64,000 nt of DNA, taken from positions 1,191,001 to 1,255,000 of the forward strand of contig JALJCO010013434.1 in the NCBI GenBank assembly GCA_023101725.1, in the 5' to 3' direction. Of this stretch, positions 1 through 15,000 are shown one piece after another. The notes under the pieces are model-generated. The model was not told the origin of the DNA and did no database searches. It saw nothing but the letters and a program-made list of their open reading frames with translations. A program made the translations under genes and the position numbers. Source of the stretch: Atherinomorus stipes. Taxonomy: Eukaryota; Chordata; Actinopteri; Atheriniformes; Atherinidae. Every line of letters begins with the position of its first letter. Positions within the stretch are counted from its first letter, which is position 1.

Positions 1-1011
1 ACCCTTTAATCCATCCCAGACACTATTCCCCCTCTTTTTCCTACATGGTTGCAGCAGTGACCTCAGACGCAGAGCAGACTCAGGTCACAGCCTTCCTAAG
101 CCCCTTTTTGTTCTTTGCATGCTCCCAGATTATCCGAGGGGGGCACTCCTTGTTAGTAGCATATAATCTCCAACAACTTGGATTCCCTTTTTCTGCTTTT
201 TCTCCGGGTAAAATGTCAAATAATTTTCTTGTTTTCCATCATCTTTAAAGGGAATAAAGCTAAATGGGATACAAGTTTTTAATGTATCATTTTTATCCAT
301 TTCTGCCTCTTAGCAAAACCACTGCTTATGAAAATAAAGTACAATAATAAAACAAACCATTAAATGAAAAATCAGCATGTAAGGTCAGGAGTGAAGCGGG
401 GACAGAAGCCAGCACATCACAATAAAGCTGTTAATTACAATCATCTTAACTAAAACTGTCAATATAAGTGCTAAAATGAATAATGTGATTACCTTCATTT
501 TGTGTTGAGCTACATTTATTTGAACTGATGGCAAACAGAAATAAGGTTAAGCTAATTGTGTGGTTTAAATTAAGAAAAAAAAAACTCAAGTGGCAGAGAT
601 CACTAAAATATTCAGTAGAGAATTATGTTCATATAAATGCACAGCAATTATATTTCAATGCCTTTTTGTATCTTCCTGCCAGCATCTTGCTGTAGATTTA
701 TTCTATCTAACTCAATGGGTTCATTTCAGATGAGATATGGATGCTGCTTAAGATTAAAATCAGCCTGTTCTCAATGCTGGGTGGATTTCTGTAGGAAACT
801 TTTAAAAACCCAAAATATAGAGGTTTTTTTTTTTTTTTAACTTCGTAAAGATGGATGAGTTAGAAAATGAGGATTAAAAAAAAAAGAACAGTCCAATATG
901 GATTCTGTAGAAAGTTGTCTTGTAGAAAGGCAAGCTGCTGAATTAAGGTGCTTTGAGCACAGTTCAGTCCATCAGTGCTGTTGGTGTTCAGGGTGGGACA
1001 AGGAGTGACGT
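1..1011 (-). other. kdm4a 3' UTR and downstream flank
   Basis: No coding exon is seen. Minus-strand AATAAA polyadenylation hexamers lie at 702-697 and 520-515, which would give a 3' UTR of roughly 330-520 nt. The ORFs here lack recognisable products. Confidence 0.55.
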
Positions 1012-1152
1012 TTACTCCATGATGGCTCTGTAAATCACAGGCTCAATGTAGTCCCCCCTGTAACGTGAGTTGATAACTCTCTGTCTCTTTGACTCCTGGA
1101 TGATCTCCTTCTCTTCAAAGATGCCATCAAACCTCATGTCTGAAGCTTTAGA
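1012..1152 (-). CDS. kdm4a: kdm4a last coding exon with stop
   Basis: [20 protein letters not shown], then [18 protein letters not shown], ending YRAIME and TAA (1014-1012). The C-terminus is diagnostic for KDM4A. Confidence 0.97.
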   Translation of the reverse strand, partial: SKASDMRFDGIFEEKEIIQESKRQRVINSRYRGDYIEPVIYRAIME

Positions 1153-4100
1153 CTGCAGAGATGATAACAGTGTTCATAGAGAATATATTCTACATAAACA
1201 ATATACAGTAATGGCTTCAGGAGTCTTAACAGCAGGTTCAAACGACAAGTTTGTTGAATGAGGATCAGGACAAACAGAATAAATGAGTTGCAAAGAAACA
1301 TTAGGGCTACACGCACCAGTCTGGATTTGACTCTCTTGGGGAGTTCTTCTTCCAGAGTGTAGACATCGTCTCTTTTCGCTGTCAGCTGTGATCCGTCTTC
1401 AAATTCCACCTGCATTTCAGAAAAGTAGAAGAAAACAAATTAATGATAGAAACTGAACTAAAATTAGCAGTTTTTAACTCAAGTATTTATAGGCTATGCC
1501 ACTTTGGAAGTATTCTAGTTTAGATCCTGCAATAAATAAATCAGTTCATAAATTAAAGTGCTGGATTACCATGGAAACATTTCATCATAAAGTATGAAAG
1601 AATTATAAGACCTGTGTATACATCGACATCAAACAATGGCCAGAAGCAATTGCTGCTCCCAATTAATCTGAGAAGTGGAACTTTTATGCAAGTCTACCAT
1701 AAATCTACCAGGAAGTCTTCAAAGTCCAGCTGGTAAATCATGATTGATGTGTTGGTGGATATAAAGATATGTTTTCATTTCATTATGTTTCTTTGTACTC
1801 TTTAAAATACAATTCCTTTACAGCATATAAAGTCACGGTAAGTTGTGTGAAAAAAAAAAAATCTTACCAGGTACATCTGAATGACATGAGCTGCTACAAA
1901 TTTGGCCCCATACACCAGCCCGTCCGTCCATCGCACCTGGACAACATCACCCTGTGGCGGAGGTCCAAGCTGAGCGCAGTCTCGGCTCTGAGCAAGAAAA
2001 TAGAAACCTCACAGCTCTGTGCAAACTTAGCAACAACGTGCACTCCCATAAAAGTAGTAAGTAGGAATCAACCGAACGGCTTTCGCATCAGCCTCAGCCA
2101 ATAAAACCTGCTGATATTTGGGGCTGATATTGCGTTTCACCCCAAAATTAAGATAAAATGCCAGTCACAATGAAAACTCATTCTGAAAACACTTCAAATA
2201 AATATATAAAAAGAAAAAGTGTACTTGTAACAATGTCAAAAAGAAACATTAAACATGTTATACATATACACATATATATACAGTATAAAAAACTGCCTGT
2301 ATAGATGCCTGTTGTAAATTATGCTGAGGGAGGATACGGCCAACACGTTGGCCGATGCCAAGGTTGCGAGTGACGTAACATTTGTTGCTTACCAGCAGTA
2401 ACAGCGTTGACGCATTTAGGCGTAAACTGTAGTGGTAAACGGCGGGAATGAGCGCACATCTGATCATAAAAATGATCTTAAGACTGAATCCATGTGTGAT
2501 TTATAAATGTTCGTGCTGACCAAACAACAGAATATTGGTCAGAAATGTCCGTCATCCAGCTGTCTCTGAAACAGCAGCAGCGCTGAAGATGGAGGCTGGT
2601 CGGATTGAGCCTGACCCCGACAGGAACATAAACGATAACTTTATTAGTTAAACTAAGAAACAGTCTACGAATGAACACTTCACAAGGTTATGTATAGATT
2701 AATTTATAGAAACGGTCTCCTCCACTCAACTCCGTGTATGGGAGCTGCAGTTACCAGCGCTCTGCCCTTCGGCTGCGCATAATGTTTATAAACTATTATT
2801 TCTGTTATTTAACTTGTCAATAAAGTTTGACAAGTTACAGCATCGTACAGATCCACAGGTAGGGTTGTGTTGCAAACTTTCTCTGAGTCTAAAGCAGCGT
2901 TTCCGCTGGTCCGATGCACCTGCGCCTTTTGCAGCCCGATTGTCCGTCTTCTTACAAGCAGCCGAGCTTTCTTTTCTTTATTCAGACATCAAAGTGAGAT
3001 AATAAAGTCTGTTTATTTGAAATTGTTGGCGATCAGTTGTCGCCTTCATCAGAAGTTATAACACTCTGCTGTTAAGATCATCTGGCTGGTTTGACACCTG
3101 CAGCTCCTGGAGACAGAAGACAGGAGGCGATCCGTCGTTTCTATTAAGTAATCTGGACCCTAAAGTTATAGTCTATAAGTGCTCAATCAGCAGACTGTTT
3201 CTTAGCTTAGCTAATGAAAGTTATTTTTTCTTCTGTCCGTGCGGGTCAGGCTCAGATCCGACAGTCCGGGTCAGGCTTGGACCAGCCTCCACCTGTCTGC
3301 ACTGCTGCTTCAGGGAAGAAGCAGCTGGATGAGGAGGGATTTCTGACGTAGATTCGATTGTTTGGTCAGAAAGGAACTTTTATGAATCACACGTGGCTAC
3401 AATGATGAGATCATTTATATGATCAGATGTGCGCTCATTTCCACGCTTGTTTGATAAACGGACCGCTGACTTTAATACACCTAAAATGGCGTCTTAGCAA
3501 CAAAAGTCACGTGTCTGGCAGAGACCGATACAAGCAAAAAAAAAAAAAATGCAAATATCGGCCAGCCGATGTATCGGTCTATCCTTATTACTAACATTCA
3601 TAAAGACACAGAGCTTTGTATCATTTGTTGTTGCTTCACATCATTTGTAGAGGATGTAGATGGACACATGATGCAGCTCTTTCTTTCTGAGACTCAACAC
3701 CAGAACAGTTCTTGGTCTGGATTAAATACAAATTTTTAGAGCCTCAGTAGCCATGGGATGTTGTGCATCCAACAGTATGAAACCTCTGCTGGAGGCAGTG
3801 CTTATGTTAGTAAGCTTTGTCAGTGATGTACTTGAGTGTTGAAACAGTAATTGATACGGTAACTTAACAAATAAAACCTACCACAATGTCCTCTGGGAAG
3901 AGGTTATCACTGAAGGACCCATCATCAAAGTTGACTTCATAGAAGGTTTCTTTAGACAGCTGCACCACATCGCACTGGTAGTAACGGCCATTCTTGTGCT
4001 TGCATATGACTTTCTGGCCCACAGTAAGCTCATGCATTGCTGCTTTATTGCGCTGTGAGATGAGACAAATAAAATAGATTTTTTTCATGAATTATTAATG

Positions 4101-7100
4101 GTGACTGGAAACTACCTCATAATTCTCTGATATTTGGAGATCGATTTCACTTGTGCAGAACAATCCTGAGCAGCTCATTACCTCAATCTGAGTGGGGCCT
4201 TTGTGTCGACAGCAGGTCACGTGGACCACAAAGGGCCATTCGTCTGGCTGCATCAGTACTCCAGCAGCTTGGGCACAGGTGGGATGGTAGGCAGTAGGGC
4301 AGCGGCCATGAGAGCATTGCACACAGCAGCCAGACGCCTTTTTCATCCGCTTCTTACAGTAATAACATTTCTGTGAGAGGAAAACACACCAGTCTATGCT
4401 CAGGAGACTATTTTTAAATTACTAAAGGAAAGACAAAACAGTCCCAGAGAGCTTGTACTATCATTTCCTACAGCCTAGCTAGTGAGTATTTTGCTTTAAT
4501 ATGTGGAGGTAATGGGAGAAAATGAGTAAGGTACATTGGGCAATTTGCTCGGAGACCACCAATGATGTCTGTTTTAAGTCAATAAGCACTTAGTAAAATA
4601 TATTAATGTTTCATCTATCTGATTGAAATAAAAGATTCCAATCAACGTGTTTAAATAGACGCTGGAAAAAATGATCCGATCAGTTACAATTACATGATGG
4701 ACAGATTTAATATGATCATAATGCTTATGCCATGCACAAGGCCTCTAGTTTAGAAGAAGAGGGGATTTCTTTGTTTTTCCATTTTGAACCTTTTGACCAT
4801 CAAAATGCTGAATAATCATTAACTCTTTTAGTTTCTAACAAAAACGTTTCCCTAACAGTCACATTCTGTTTTGCTTCAGCAATTTTTTAAAAGTCTTCCT
4901 TGAATCTTGCTTTGTCACGTCCCCCAAACATGGATGAAAGATGTGCAGAGACAACAGGAATGATCGGAACGAGTGTTTAACATGGTCATTTTTTTCCTGC
5001 TAATCTGATCGTAAATAGGTTTAACCCACTCCTCTTGATCAGATTGAACATTTTTTTCCGATCAAGGCAGATCTGATTAGCCAAAATGTTAACGTGACGC
5101 ATTTTTTTATTGTGATTGGCTTTGGATAGGATCAAAAGTGCTCCAAGTAAACGCAGCTACTGATGCAGGATAAGTTTGACTCAATGGTTCAGAAGTTGCC
5201 TAAACAATATCCTTATCTCACTTCAAATTAAATTCAATTGATAACGTCATATTGCAGCTATAACTTAAACATGTTTTAAAATGTATAGGGTTAAAAATGT
5301 TAAAATAGATTTATTTAGTTCAAAATGAAATAAAGATCAAAGTAGTGTAGAATAAAACAAATAAAACTTACTACACAATAAATATACAACTATTCCCTAA
5401 AACTGTGTTGTTCCTAAACTAATTGCTCTCCAGAACCATCAGCGTTGTGGGAACTCACCAACTTAAACCTCTGCAAAGGAATTGCACTTAAATCCACAGG
5501 ACTCCTTTTAGTGACATTGATGAAGCGTGCCTCCAGCACAGCCACGGCACAGAGCACATGAACCCACCTGCAACATACACACTGTTTACAAGTGATGACC
5601 AACCATCAAGTCAATCACTGAGGAGCTATAAGCGTTTTGCTCCTGTTGTAACTCAAGATTTAAACATATTCCAGAAGAGCAAAAACATTTTGATGCAATT
5701 GTGGCTGTTCAGACATCCTCGATGACATTGGGACTTACTTATCGTTGCTGGTTTTCTGCAAGGCTCCACCCCTTAACCAACACAAGCAGCAGCTCTGCAA
5801 TAAAAACAAAGGACCACCAAATGGTCCAGGTAAACAACAGAAAGTTAAATCTTACCCTACAAAGGTAGCAGATGGTAGTACTACTGAAAAATGAATACTT
5901 CTTGTGCCTTTAAATTAAGATGGCAACAAGTTGATGTTAGCTACTGTAGTTTATTAGTTGTCCTTTTTCCTTGTTAAGAAGCTTATAGGACGGTTATTCT
6001 GCAGCAGTGTTGGATCTCCCACCTCCTGCAGCTGGTTGTAGTCATTCATGGCACAACAGCGTTATGGAAAAATTGGCCAAGAAGCTCATATATGTGAAAT
6101 TATATTAGACGTATTGCATCTTCTGGCCACTAATTAACGGAATAAGTACTTATCTTCCTCAACCAAGCCAGAGTCAACAGTGCTTTCATTTATCTATTCA
6201 ATAAATTATCCAAATAACTGACTGTGGTATTCAACAGGGAACAGATATTCATCTCCATCAGTGTTACTTTTACACTAAACTGATGGACACCTGGACTTCC
6301 TCTCTCTGACCAGACATTAAGAAACCAGCTAATCCTGCAGGTACTGTATGAATAAACATTCTAGTGGTTTTAAAAATGCAACTTTAAAAAAAACCATGGC
6401 ATCCCTTGAAAAACTAAAAAATTGCCTAATGGTTAATGTACAAAGCAGTAAATTCAACCATAAGTGTTCACTGACCTCAGTCATGGCACTGGCCTCGCAG
6501 CGTGCACACCTCCACTCCTTGCTCACACTGGCTGGATCTACACCATAACATGCTGGAATATAGAAGCAGTTTGAATTAAATAAGTGATATAGCCACAGTG
6601 GTATAGAATCTACAATATGGAGAGAGTAGAATACAGACACTTCCACTAACATACACATGCATTGTAAGAACGCCATGTGAAACATCTGTCATCCATTTTT
6701 AACATAAGCGTAGCCTATGTTTCTTATTTGAAAGAAAATTCTCAGTTCAAGACCGTGTACTGACTAGTGTGAACACGAACACTGCACTGCGAGCAGCTAA
6801 TGAGGAGGCTGGTCCCATCTTCCTCAAGATAAAGTGCAGCAGGCTGTTCTTCACACTCAGAGTCTTCCTCTGTGGTGGTGGTGAAGCACATCTCTGGGAT
6901 TAAAGGTTTGGTCCGCATCTGCCCACCAGCCACCTTGACAGGACTGTCTACGTTGTTCGTACCCTCAGTCTGACAAGTAGAGCACACAAAAAGAATAAAA
7001 ACGGTTTTAGTTAAAAGGAGAAAAATCCTTTTTTACAAGCTGATTCGATTTCCTGAGCTTTAAATGAAATGCCAAACTCAAAATACCACAATGATAGAGT

Positions 7101-8983
7101 ACAAAAGCCCCATTTTTAACTGCATCTTTACATAAAGGATCATGATCCCACCACCTCAGTATGGGTGCTAAACCCACTATGGAGCCCTGTAATAATCTGA
7201 ATACAAGAGGAACTGATTTGTGACAGAAGATCACAGACATACTGGCCACTTGGAACCTCTGTGGCCCTTTGCCAAAGCTAAGAGACACCATCTTCTGAAG
7301 ATCTGCTTGGGCAGGGTGGCCAAGTCCAGTCCTTTAGATGCATCCCTTCTCCAACACAACTGAATGGCTCATTACCAGCCTCTACAGAGCTGAATGACAT
7401 GTACATCAGGTAATTCAGGTGTGTTGGAGAAGAGATGCATCTTAAAGTTGCAGGATTGTGGCTCTGGAGGACTGGACTTTGCCACCCCTGTGCTAAGGAA
7501 TGTGATACCTGCTGGCACCATGACAGAACCCAACAGGCTTATGTACGCTACAGATGCCTGGCTATAACATGGACAACCCAACAACAAATAAAAGGCAGTA
7601 TTCTCCATGAAAAAGAAGGTTAGAAGCTAAGGTCAATCAGCAAAAGTCTTCCTCAGTCCATTATCAAGTAAATAAGTACTCGTGAGTTAAACCTGAGCTG
7701 GTAAAGCTTACCTGTTGGTATGTGTGGAATAGCATGCAAATGGAGCAGTATGGAGGTTTGGAGCCCATGCGCTGGTTGTACTCCCTCTCCTTCTTAAAAT
7801 TGTGGGGTCTGCCCTGCCACAGATGAACCAGAGGCTTGGCCCAGGTCTCCCCCTCCAAATCACCCTCCTCCACTGTGGGAAGTTCATCTGGACCCTCTGT
7901 CACAAAAAGCAAAGATAATATACTGATTATCTGACATCTTAGAGCATATTAGTGCTCAGACTGTTTCTGCAAAGACAGACCTTCATCACTGATGCATTCC
8001 TTTATAAGTGGATGGTGGCCAGGCAGCTCCCCCAGATCACTCTCTGGTTCCCCATATGCTGCCACCACTTCTGTCACCTGCTGGAGACAAAACATCACCA
8101 GCATTAGCAGACAAGATAAAGGTTCAATGCTCATCTTTCTTTGACAAGGGGATAAATATTTTCCATACTATTAGTAACAGAATTTGACTGAAGTCTGGTT
8201 GAAGGCTCATATTATCTATGGTGGTTTCATTTCTAATAATAATGTAAAAAACTAAAGAAAAATAATAAATAAAATGTAAAAATACTAACCTCTTTGCTGA
8301 TACATCTGATGTCTTTCTCCTTCTCATCACTTTCCTCACTCTTTTCCTCCTCCTTTGGCTGAACTTCTTCTCCATAGTCTCCTTTGGCATAGCTGTGGAC
8401 ATGAAGGACGTCTGCAGGGCTCAGTGTCCTCTGAAATAGTTTTTGTGCTGGGCTACTAATCTCTACTGGAGGCTCCACACCTCTGCATGCCTCCTCAGTG
8501 CTTGGAGACACCACCTTTTTCTCAGCCTCAGGAGGACAAATATCTCCAGATGTTGCACCATTTTTCTCTTTTTTTGCAGGACTTCGTCTGTTTGTTTTCT
8601 TGTTGCTGGCTTTGGAATGAAGTTTAGACGGTGGCTTAGCATCCTTCTCCTTCTTAGGTTCCGGCTGGACTTTTAACGTGTCTGAAAGAGATTATTAAAT
8701 TTCTTATTGTAACTGCTGACATTGGTCCTGCATGCCACCTTCTTCCCAATTTGGTTCATTTTAGAGATGCACCAATTCAGTTTTTCCTGATCTAATTACC
8801 ATTACCGGGCTGAGCGTATCGACCAATACCCCATACTGATCCGATACTTGTTGAATGAATAAAAAGACTGAGACTGCTGCCAAATCAACATTATACATGT
8901 ACGTGACTCTTCGTCAGGAGGTTTCAGCCCTCCCATTTCTTTTTTCTATCCGTTTTAAAGTTTTTAATTCCAAATCTGAGCAT

Positions 8984-9022
<39 letters not shown>

Positions 9023-12000
9023 TTCACAGTTTTTTCTTTAAATAAACCAATATTTGATTTACACCAGAACATGAGACATTCAACTATTTCACTAAATTCA
9101 TTAGCTCATCTTGAATTTGATGGCAGCAAACTGTTTAAATAAAATGGGATAGAAGACAAAAAAGGGATGATGAAGGAAGTGGTTATGAGAAAAAAACTGG
9201 TGAAAAATATTTTGCGCCTGATTAGTTTAACTGGAAACAAGTCAGTAACTTCACGGGCTATAAAAAAGCCCGTCAGGGAGGCAGTCTCTCAGAAATAATG
9301 AATGAAAACGTTTTTGGAACTGGGGTTGCATGCTTTAGTTCATAAACCACAACTATGCTAATTAATTTTTAGAAACTCACATCTTTATTATTTCAGGAAA
9401 AATAGACTTTTAGCCATTTCCCTCCCACACTCGTCCTTTTTTGTTGTTTTTAAAAGAAAGTGTCAAACATTAAAGAGGCCATGTTTAAACAAAACCGTAC
9501 TGAAACTCAGTGTCCGTACTTGGTGTACCTGTAACTTTTATTGGAGGCTTCTTGCTTGATAGTTTGGACTTCTTGGCCTCCACCCCTTTGGTCTCCCTCA
9601 CTGTCAGATCAGGCTTGACATCTTCTGACGTCTCAACAGCTACATGCTCACGCTTTGTCCCAGTCTGATGCTTTGGACTGATATGTTAGAAAGGCATTAA
9701 TTAGGACATGTGTTAAAACACACAAGGAAAGAACTGTTTGTTTTTTAAAAAGAAGTGTCAATAAAGCAACATTTCTGAGTGAGAAGAGTTTGCAAAAGCA
9801 AGTCGTAGAACCTCCTGACAAGTTTGAATCACTACGGTAACAGACCTGGTGTCTTACAGAGGTGCAGCTTCTTTCTCTGGTGATTGAAGCCCTGTTTATG
9901 TCTGGCAACAACATTTGTGTTGTGTGATCAGAAGTGGAAGTCTGTTTACACCTGGACTATCATCAGCCTTTCAAGTGGCCACTTGAAACATACATGAGGA
10001 CTTGAAACACGCAGCGGCATATGACAGGACAGCCAATCATTAGCTGCTCACTTACCAACCATGAATCTTTCGGTTGAAATTTTCATTCAAATATTTTCTC
10101 AGTAATTAATGTATTCTTATTAAACTTATTAATAAAAGTGGGAAAGCTGTTATCAGTTCAATTCACATGACTGTAGAATGATGACTGCATATTGTAGAGA
10201 TAGGTTAGTAGTGAGAATTATGACCTTTTGTCCTCCTGGACCGGAGTGGCAGGCTCCTCAAACGAAGCTTCAGGTGAGCTCTCTTTAATAGGATCGATCT
10301 CCTTCAGCAGAAACTGAGCAGCCTCGGGGGTGGGTTTGGAGTGGTCGATAGGAGGGTTGTCTTTTCCTGCTTTCCATAGTTTGTAACGGTCAGGCTGAAA
10401 CTTGCGTACAAACACGTCCATAGGTATCTTCACCATGTCCTGACGGCATGAACACTGGGGTGAAAAGACACATCAATCAATATACTATCACTGTTTTAGA
10501 TCATTTGTGAACAATAGATGCAGCTGGGTTTGCATGTAACACTTGTTTTCCTTGCTGTTTAAGTGTTTTACACACCAGAGTGGCCTGCTTTCCGTAATCA
10601 ATCCATCGCTGCGTAGCAAAGTTGGTTGACTCAGAGCAATTGAAGCCGTGGTTGAAACCAGCATGATAGGCAAATGGGAATGTCACAATGAACTGCCCAG
10701 CCTCCTGGGTGACCTGACATATAAATACAGCACAAAAAATTGCAAGAGTTAATATGGTTTTCTGTATATTTCCTAATTCCAATACTTTTCTTCCAATATT
10801 ATCATTTTATTATCTGTTTTTCCTGTTACTTTAAGTAGTTTCCAGTTCTTCATTATAGGATTTTAAACTTTCATTTCCTTTCTGTCACTGGTGATCCCCA
10901 AAACAATAACAAAAGATGATGGAGGTGGTTTGATGATGTGGTGAATTAAGGTGAGATGAGAACCACCACTTCACCTACACTTTTGCATGTTATTGCATAC
11001 AGTCACTGAAATGCTACTAAAACTAAATGCACCATTATGCTTCATAAGATCAGAGAATTTTGACAGTTTGGACATTTATTATCAGTAAACAAAAAAAGAA
11101 AGAAAAACACTCATACATATTTGTAAATAACATCAACTAAAATTAAATGAATTATTACCTTCTTATATGGTACACCATATTTTTTCAGGATTGAGGGTGA
11201 AATTAAAGTCATCTTGTGGCGCAGGAAGGCTTCACAGCTCTGAGTATTCCCAGGAAAAAAACCTGTAAATGCAGGAACACATTCAGGTCGTAAGTAAATT
11301 CATCACTCTTTAGTTGGGTTGACAGATTTTAAAGGTACAGTATGCAAAAAAAAAAAAATCAAAGTTCAGTGGCAGAAAAATGTGATAAATAATTCAAAAC
11401 TGTGTTTCTATTGATGTGTAATCGCTGCACTAGAATAGCTGTTATGTTTATTTTCTTAGAATGAGTCATTTATTTGAACTTGCTGGGTGGTGCACATATG
11501 GAGGCTGCCATATTTGTTCCACCATTTTTACTACAGTGTCCCTGAATGGACAAAACAATGCGTGTGAAATGAGAACCCTCATCTAACTTTAAAACTGCTG
11601 TACCAACTTTGTTTAGAGCAGCTAATGAGGAGTTAGAGCACCGTTTGGGATAAGTAATGCCCTTAAAAGTAATTAAAAATAGTTACTCATCGTACAGTCA
11701 TAGCTACACCTGAGACCACTGGATCCACTCAAAGATAAAAACATATTTTTGTCGGGGAGAATTTTGGCCACCAACAGCCACCATACATTCACTACAGTGC
11801 TCAGAATATGAAGTCATTTGAAAGAAAACATCTTTTCTTGCAATACCCATCTTCACCACTACATGTCAGTAATTCTTAACATACTGTGCATTTAAGTAAA
11901 ACTGTTAAAATCAGGAGTCCATCTGTCAGGTCATCAATCTCTAACGCAGTTGTGCAAGCGTCCAACTAAAGTTATCTGGAGTTTCTTCATAGCAGTGCAG

Positions 12001-15000
12001 ACTAAATACACTAGAGAAATCAAATATTGTGTTCCTCACAGTGCTGCCCACTTGGTTTAGGTGAGAAGCAGGCAGATGAGGTATTTAAAACAAGTATATT
12101 AAATCTTTACAATGTTTAAATAGATGAAATGATGCAGAACAGGAGCCCCTTTGATCTCCATTTTGCATACCCTGTAGATTCATGCTGTCTTCTCTACAAC
12201 CCATTTGGGAACTTTAGTAGGAGACATAGGACTTTGAAAAGTGCAATCAGCTGCTACTTCCTGTAAACAACACTCCTGCTGTCATGGTGAGTCAGCATAA
12301 GAAATCTTAAATGTGCTATAAATTCTGAAGCAGTGATATATTCACACCAGCATGTAAAAATGCTACAAAACTTGTGTTTGGGGGGGAAATCAAGACTACA
12401 CCTGACCAATGCACAATATCACCAGAGATAAAGCAACAAGCTCAAACTAATATGGCAGCAACTCAAAGGAAAAAAAGAAACATCTGTGTGCTTTGAGATG
12501 TCTTTTAGTTAAAAACTTGAATATCAGGTCTGAATAAAAACAAATGGGGAAGTTCCATCACGTACCCTTGGCAAGACGCTCCAGTTTTCGCCCATGTTCT
12601 GGTGGGACTGCATACCTAAGGATAAACCAAAAGATAAAGATGTAATCATTTATGAAGTAAGTAGGGCACAAACTGCTGGTGTGATCTTGGCTTATTCATG
12701 TTTGTTTCAGGGTTTTAGTTTTTATGATTTTGAGGGGGAAAAGCTCAAAAAGCCAGGCTCTACTTAAAACAACCAAAAATAAAAAAAATAAACAAAATGG
12801 GGGGTGGGGGAACCACACTTTATTTCTTCAAAACTACATTTACTTTATTTCTGTTAATGATGAATGATGCCTTAAAATGGAAACTACTAATTTAATTGAA
12901 TATTATTTCAACTGCCTCAGTGCTACTGTATTTACGTAGGCATGATTTAATTATGTGAAATGAATAATTTAAGAATATTTCATTTTAAATTACTCAGCTC
13001 TGGTTGGTTAAATCCATCTGCATGCAGATGGATTTAACCAGCCAAACAGGAGAAAAGCAGGGAGGTGTCAGGCGTTTAACCCCGCAGGTTAGAAACCACT
13101 GGTTTAACGACACAACTGTGCCTTGACTGGATGACTGGCCTGACTGACGATACATTATACATTTTTACACTAAAAAAAAAATTTGATCTATTACACCTAG
13201 CAGATGTCACCCCCAAAGATGCTGCCATATATTTCATCTACGACCTCAGTCAACTCATTTTTTATGCAAATGTCATTTTATGCAGGCCAGGAACAGTTGA
13301 ACTTATGAGTGAAGGGGGGAAAAAGATACTGATGATCATGTTCATATTTTTTTACTTAATTTTCCAGCCAATATGATATGTCTGCAGTTCTGCACAAAAC
13401 AGCTATTAAACAAAAATTCTGTCTCTCTTAAAGTGTCGCTCTGATACAGAAATTAACCACTCCTTTGCTGGGAAATCAAAATATGACCTGGATGCAACCT
13501 CTCACATCACCGGTGGTTCTGACTAACAAAGTAAATCATAGCCTGTCAAAGACACACTTGAGCATCTGTTGTGAAACTGGTATTATCTGTATTTCCTAAA
13601 ATAAGGTTAATTAAACCAGATTCTGCAAAGACATGAACACTAAAGATTTTCAGGAAAATCTGTGGACAGTTAGGTCTGAACATTCCCTGCTCATACCATT
13701 CACACACACACACACACACATCCTCCACTGGGGATGCATCGCCTCAGCTGGAAACACAATCAAGAGGCATCTAGAAAAACCGCAGAGGACATGTCATGGT
13801 AGAACAAGTGTGCTGTGGAAACCACTGTTCGCTTAAAGCACACCGAGACTGGGAGCTTAGCTTATTCAGTGGCTGCTCTTTGTACCGATATAATACCACA
13901 AGTGTAAGAAAAAGTAAATGAACCCTTTGGGATTAGTTGGATTTCAACATAAACTGGTCATAAAATGTGTTCTGATCGTCATCTAACTCACAACACTAGA
14001 CAAACACATTCTGCTTAAGTTAATACCACTCAAAAAAATGCATGTTTTCATGCGTTTACTAAGATATGATAATAAAAGCCAACGCATGAACACTTTTAAC
14101 CTGCATCGTCTTTAAAAAGCCAGCAGAAGGTGATGCAAAGCAATATTATAAAACCTGCAACCAGCAGTGCTGTTGTCACCCAGCTGATTCCACAAAGCCA
14201 GTTTAATGTATGCAAGCACATGATGGGGAGTGAGCCGGCTCTGGGAGAACATGCAAACGCCACACAGACAGAACCAGCTGAGGTTCCTTCCTGCTAACCA
14301 CAACAAAGCCCCCCCATAAGGAGCAGCAGTGGTTAAGAACTTTATTTTTCCACAGGTAAGATGCAACTGGTATGTGAAAAAGGCTCAAAGGGAACTGACA
14401 TTATTTTGATTGGCTATGTACTTGTTCCCCTTATGAGTTTTTGGTTTTAGTCACTTGGTTTAAGTTTACTTCAATAAAACATGTTGTTGTTGTTGTGATG
14501 TAATTAGAGATATCTCAACTAAAAACAAAACCTGATTGTGTTATTTGAGATAATCTAAATTATTTCTCACAGAGACTTATGTTTTTACTTTAGTTTTTAA
14601 TATCAGAGAGCACTATTATCAGTGGTGCGTACTATAGCAGTAAGCACCATTATTGCTTACTGATTATATTATTTTCAATATATTATTATTATTCTATGAT
14701 TTTATCCTTTAATTTATTATGATTTTATCTTTAATTGTTTATTCACCTGTATAGCACTTTGATTACCACTGGTAACTGTTAAAGCACTTCAGAAATAAAG
14801 TTTTGATTATTGATTGTCCACCATGTGATGGAGCGGCATCTCCATGCACCAGTCTGCAGCAGCGCATGAGGAGTTTTACTGCCACCTGGTGGTTTATCAA
14901 GGTAAACCACATGAATTTGAGCAACTACACTCCTATAATTGTTTACATTAACGCTATGGGCTTAATTTCAATGCCAATAAACTTAGAAAAGCTGATTTGA

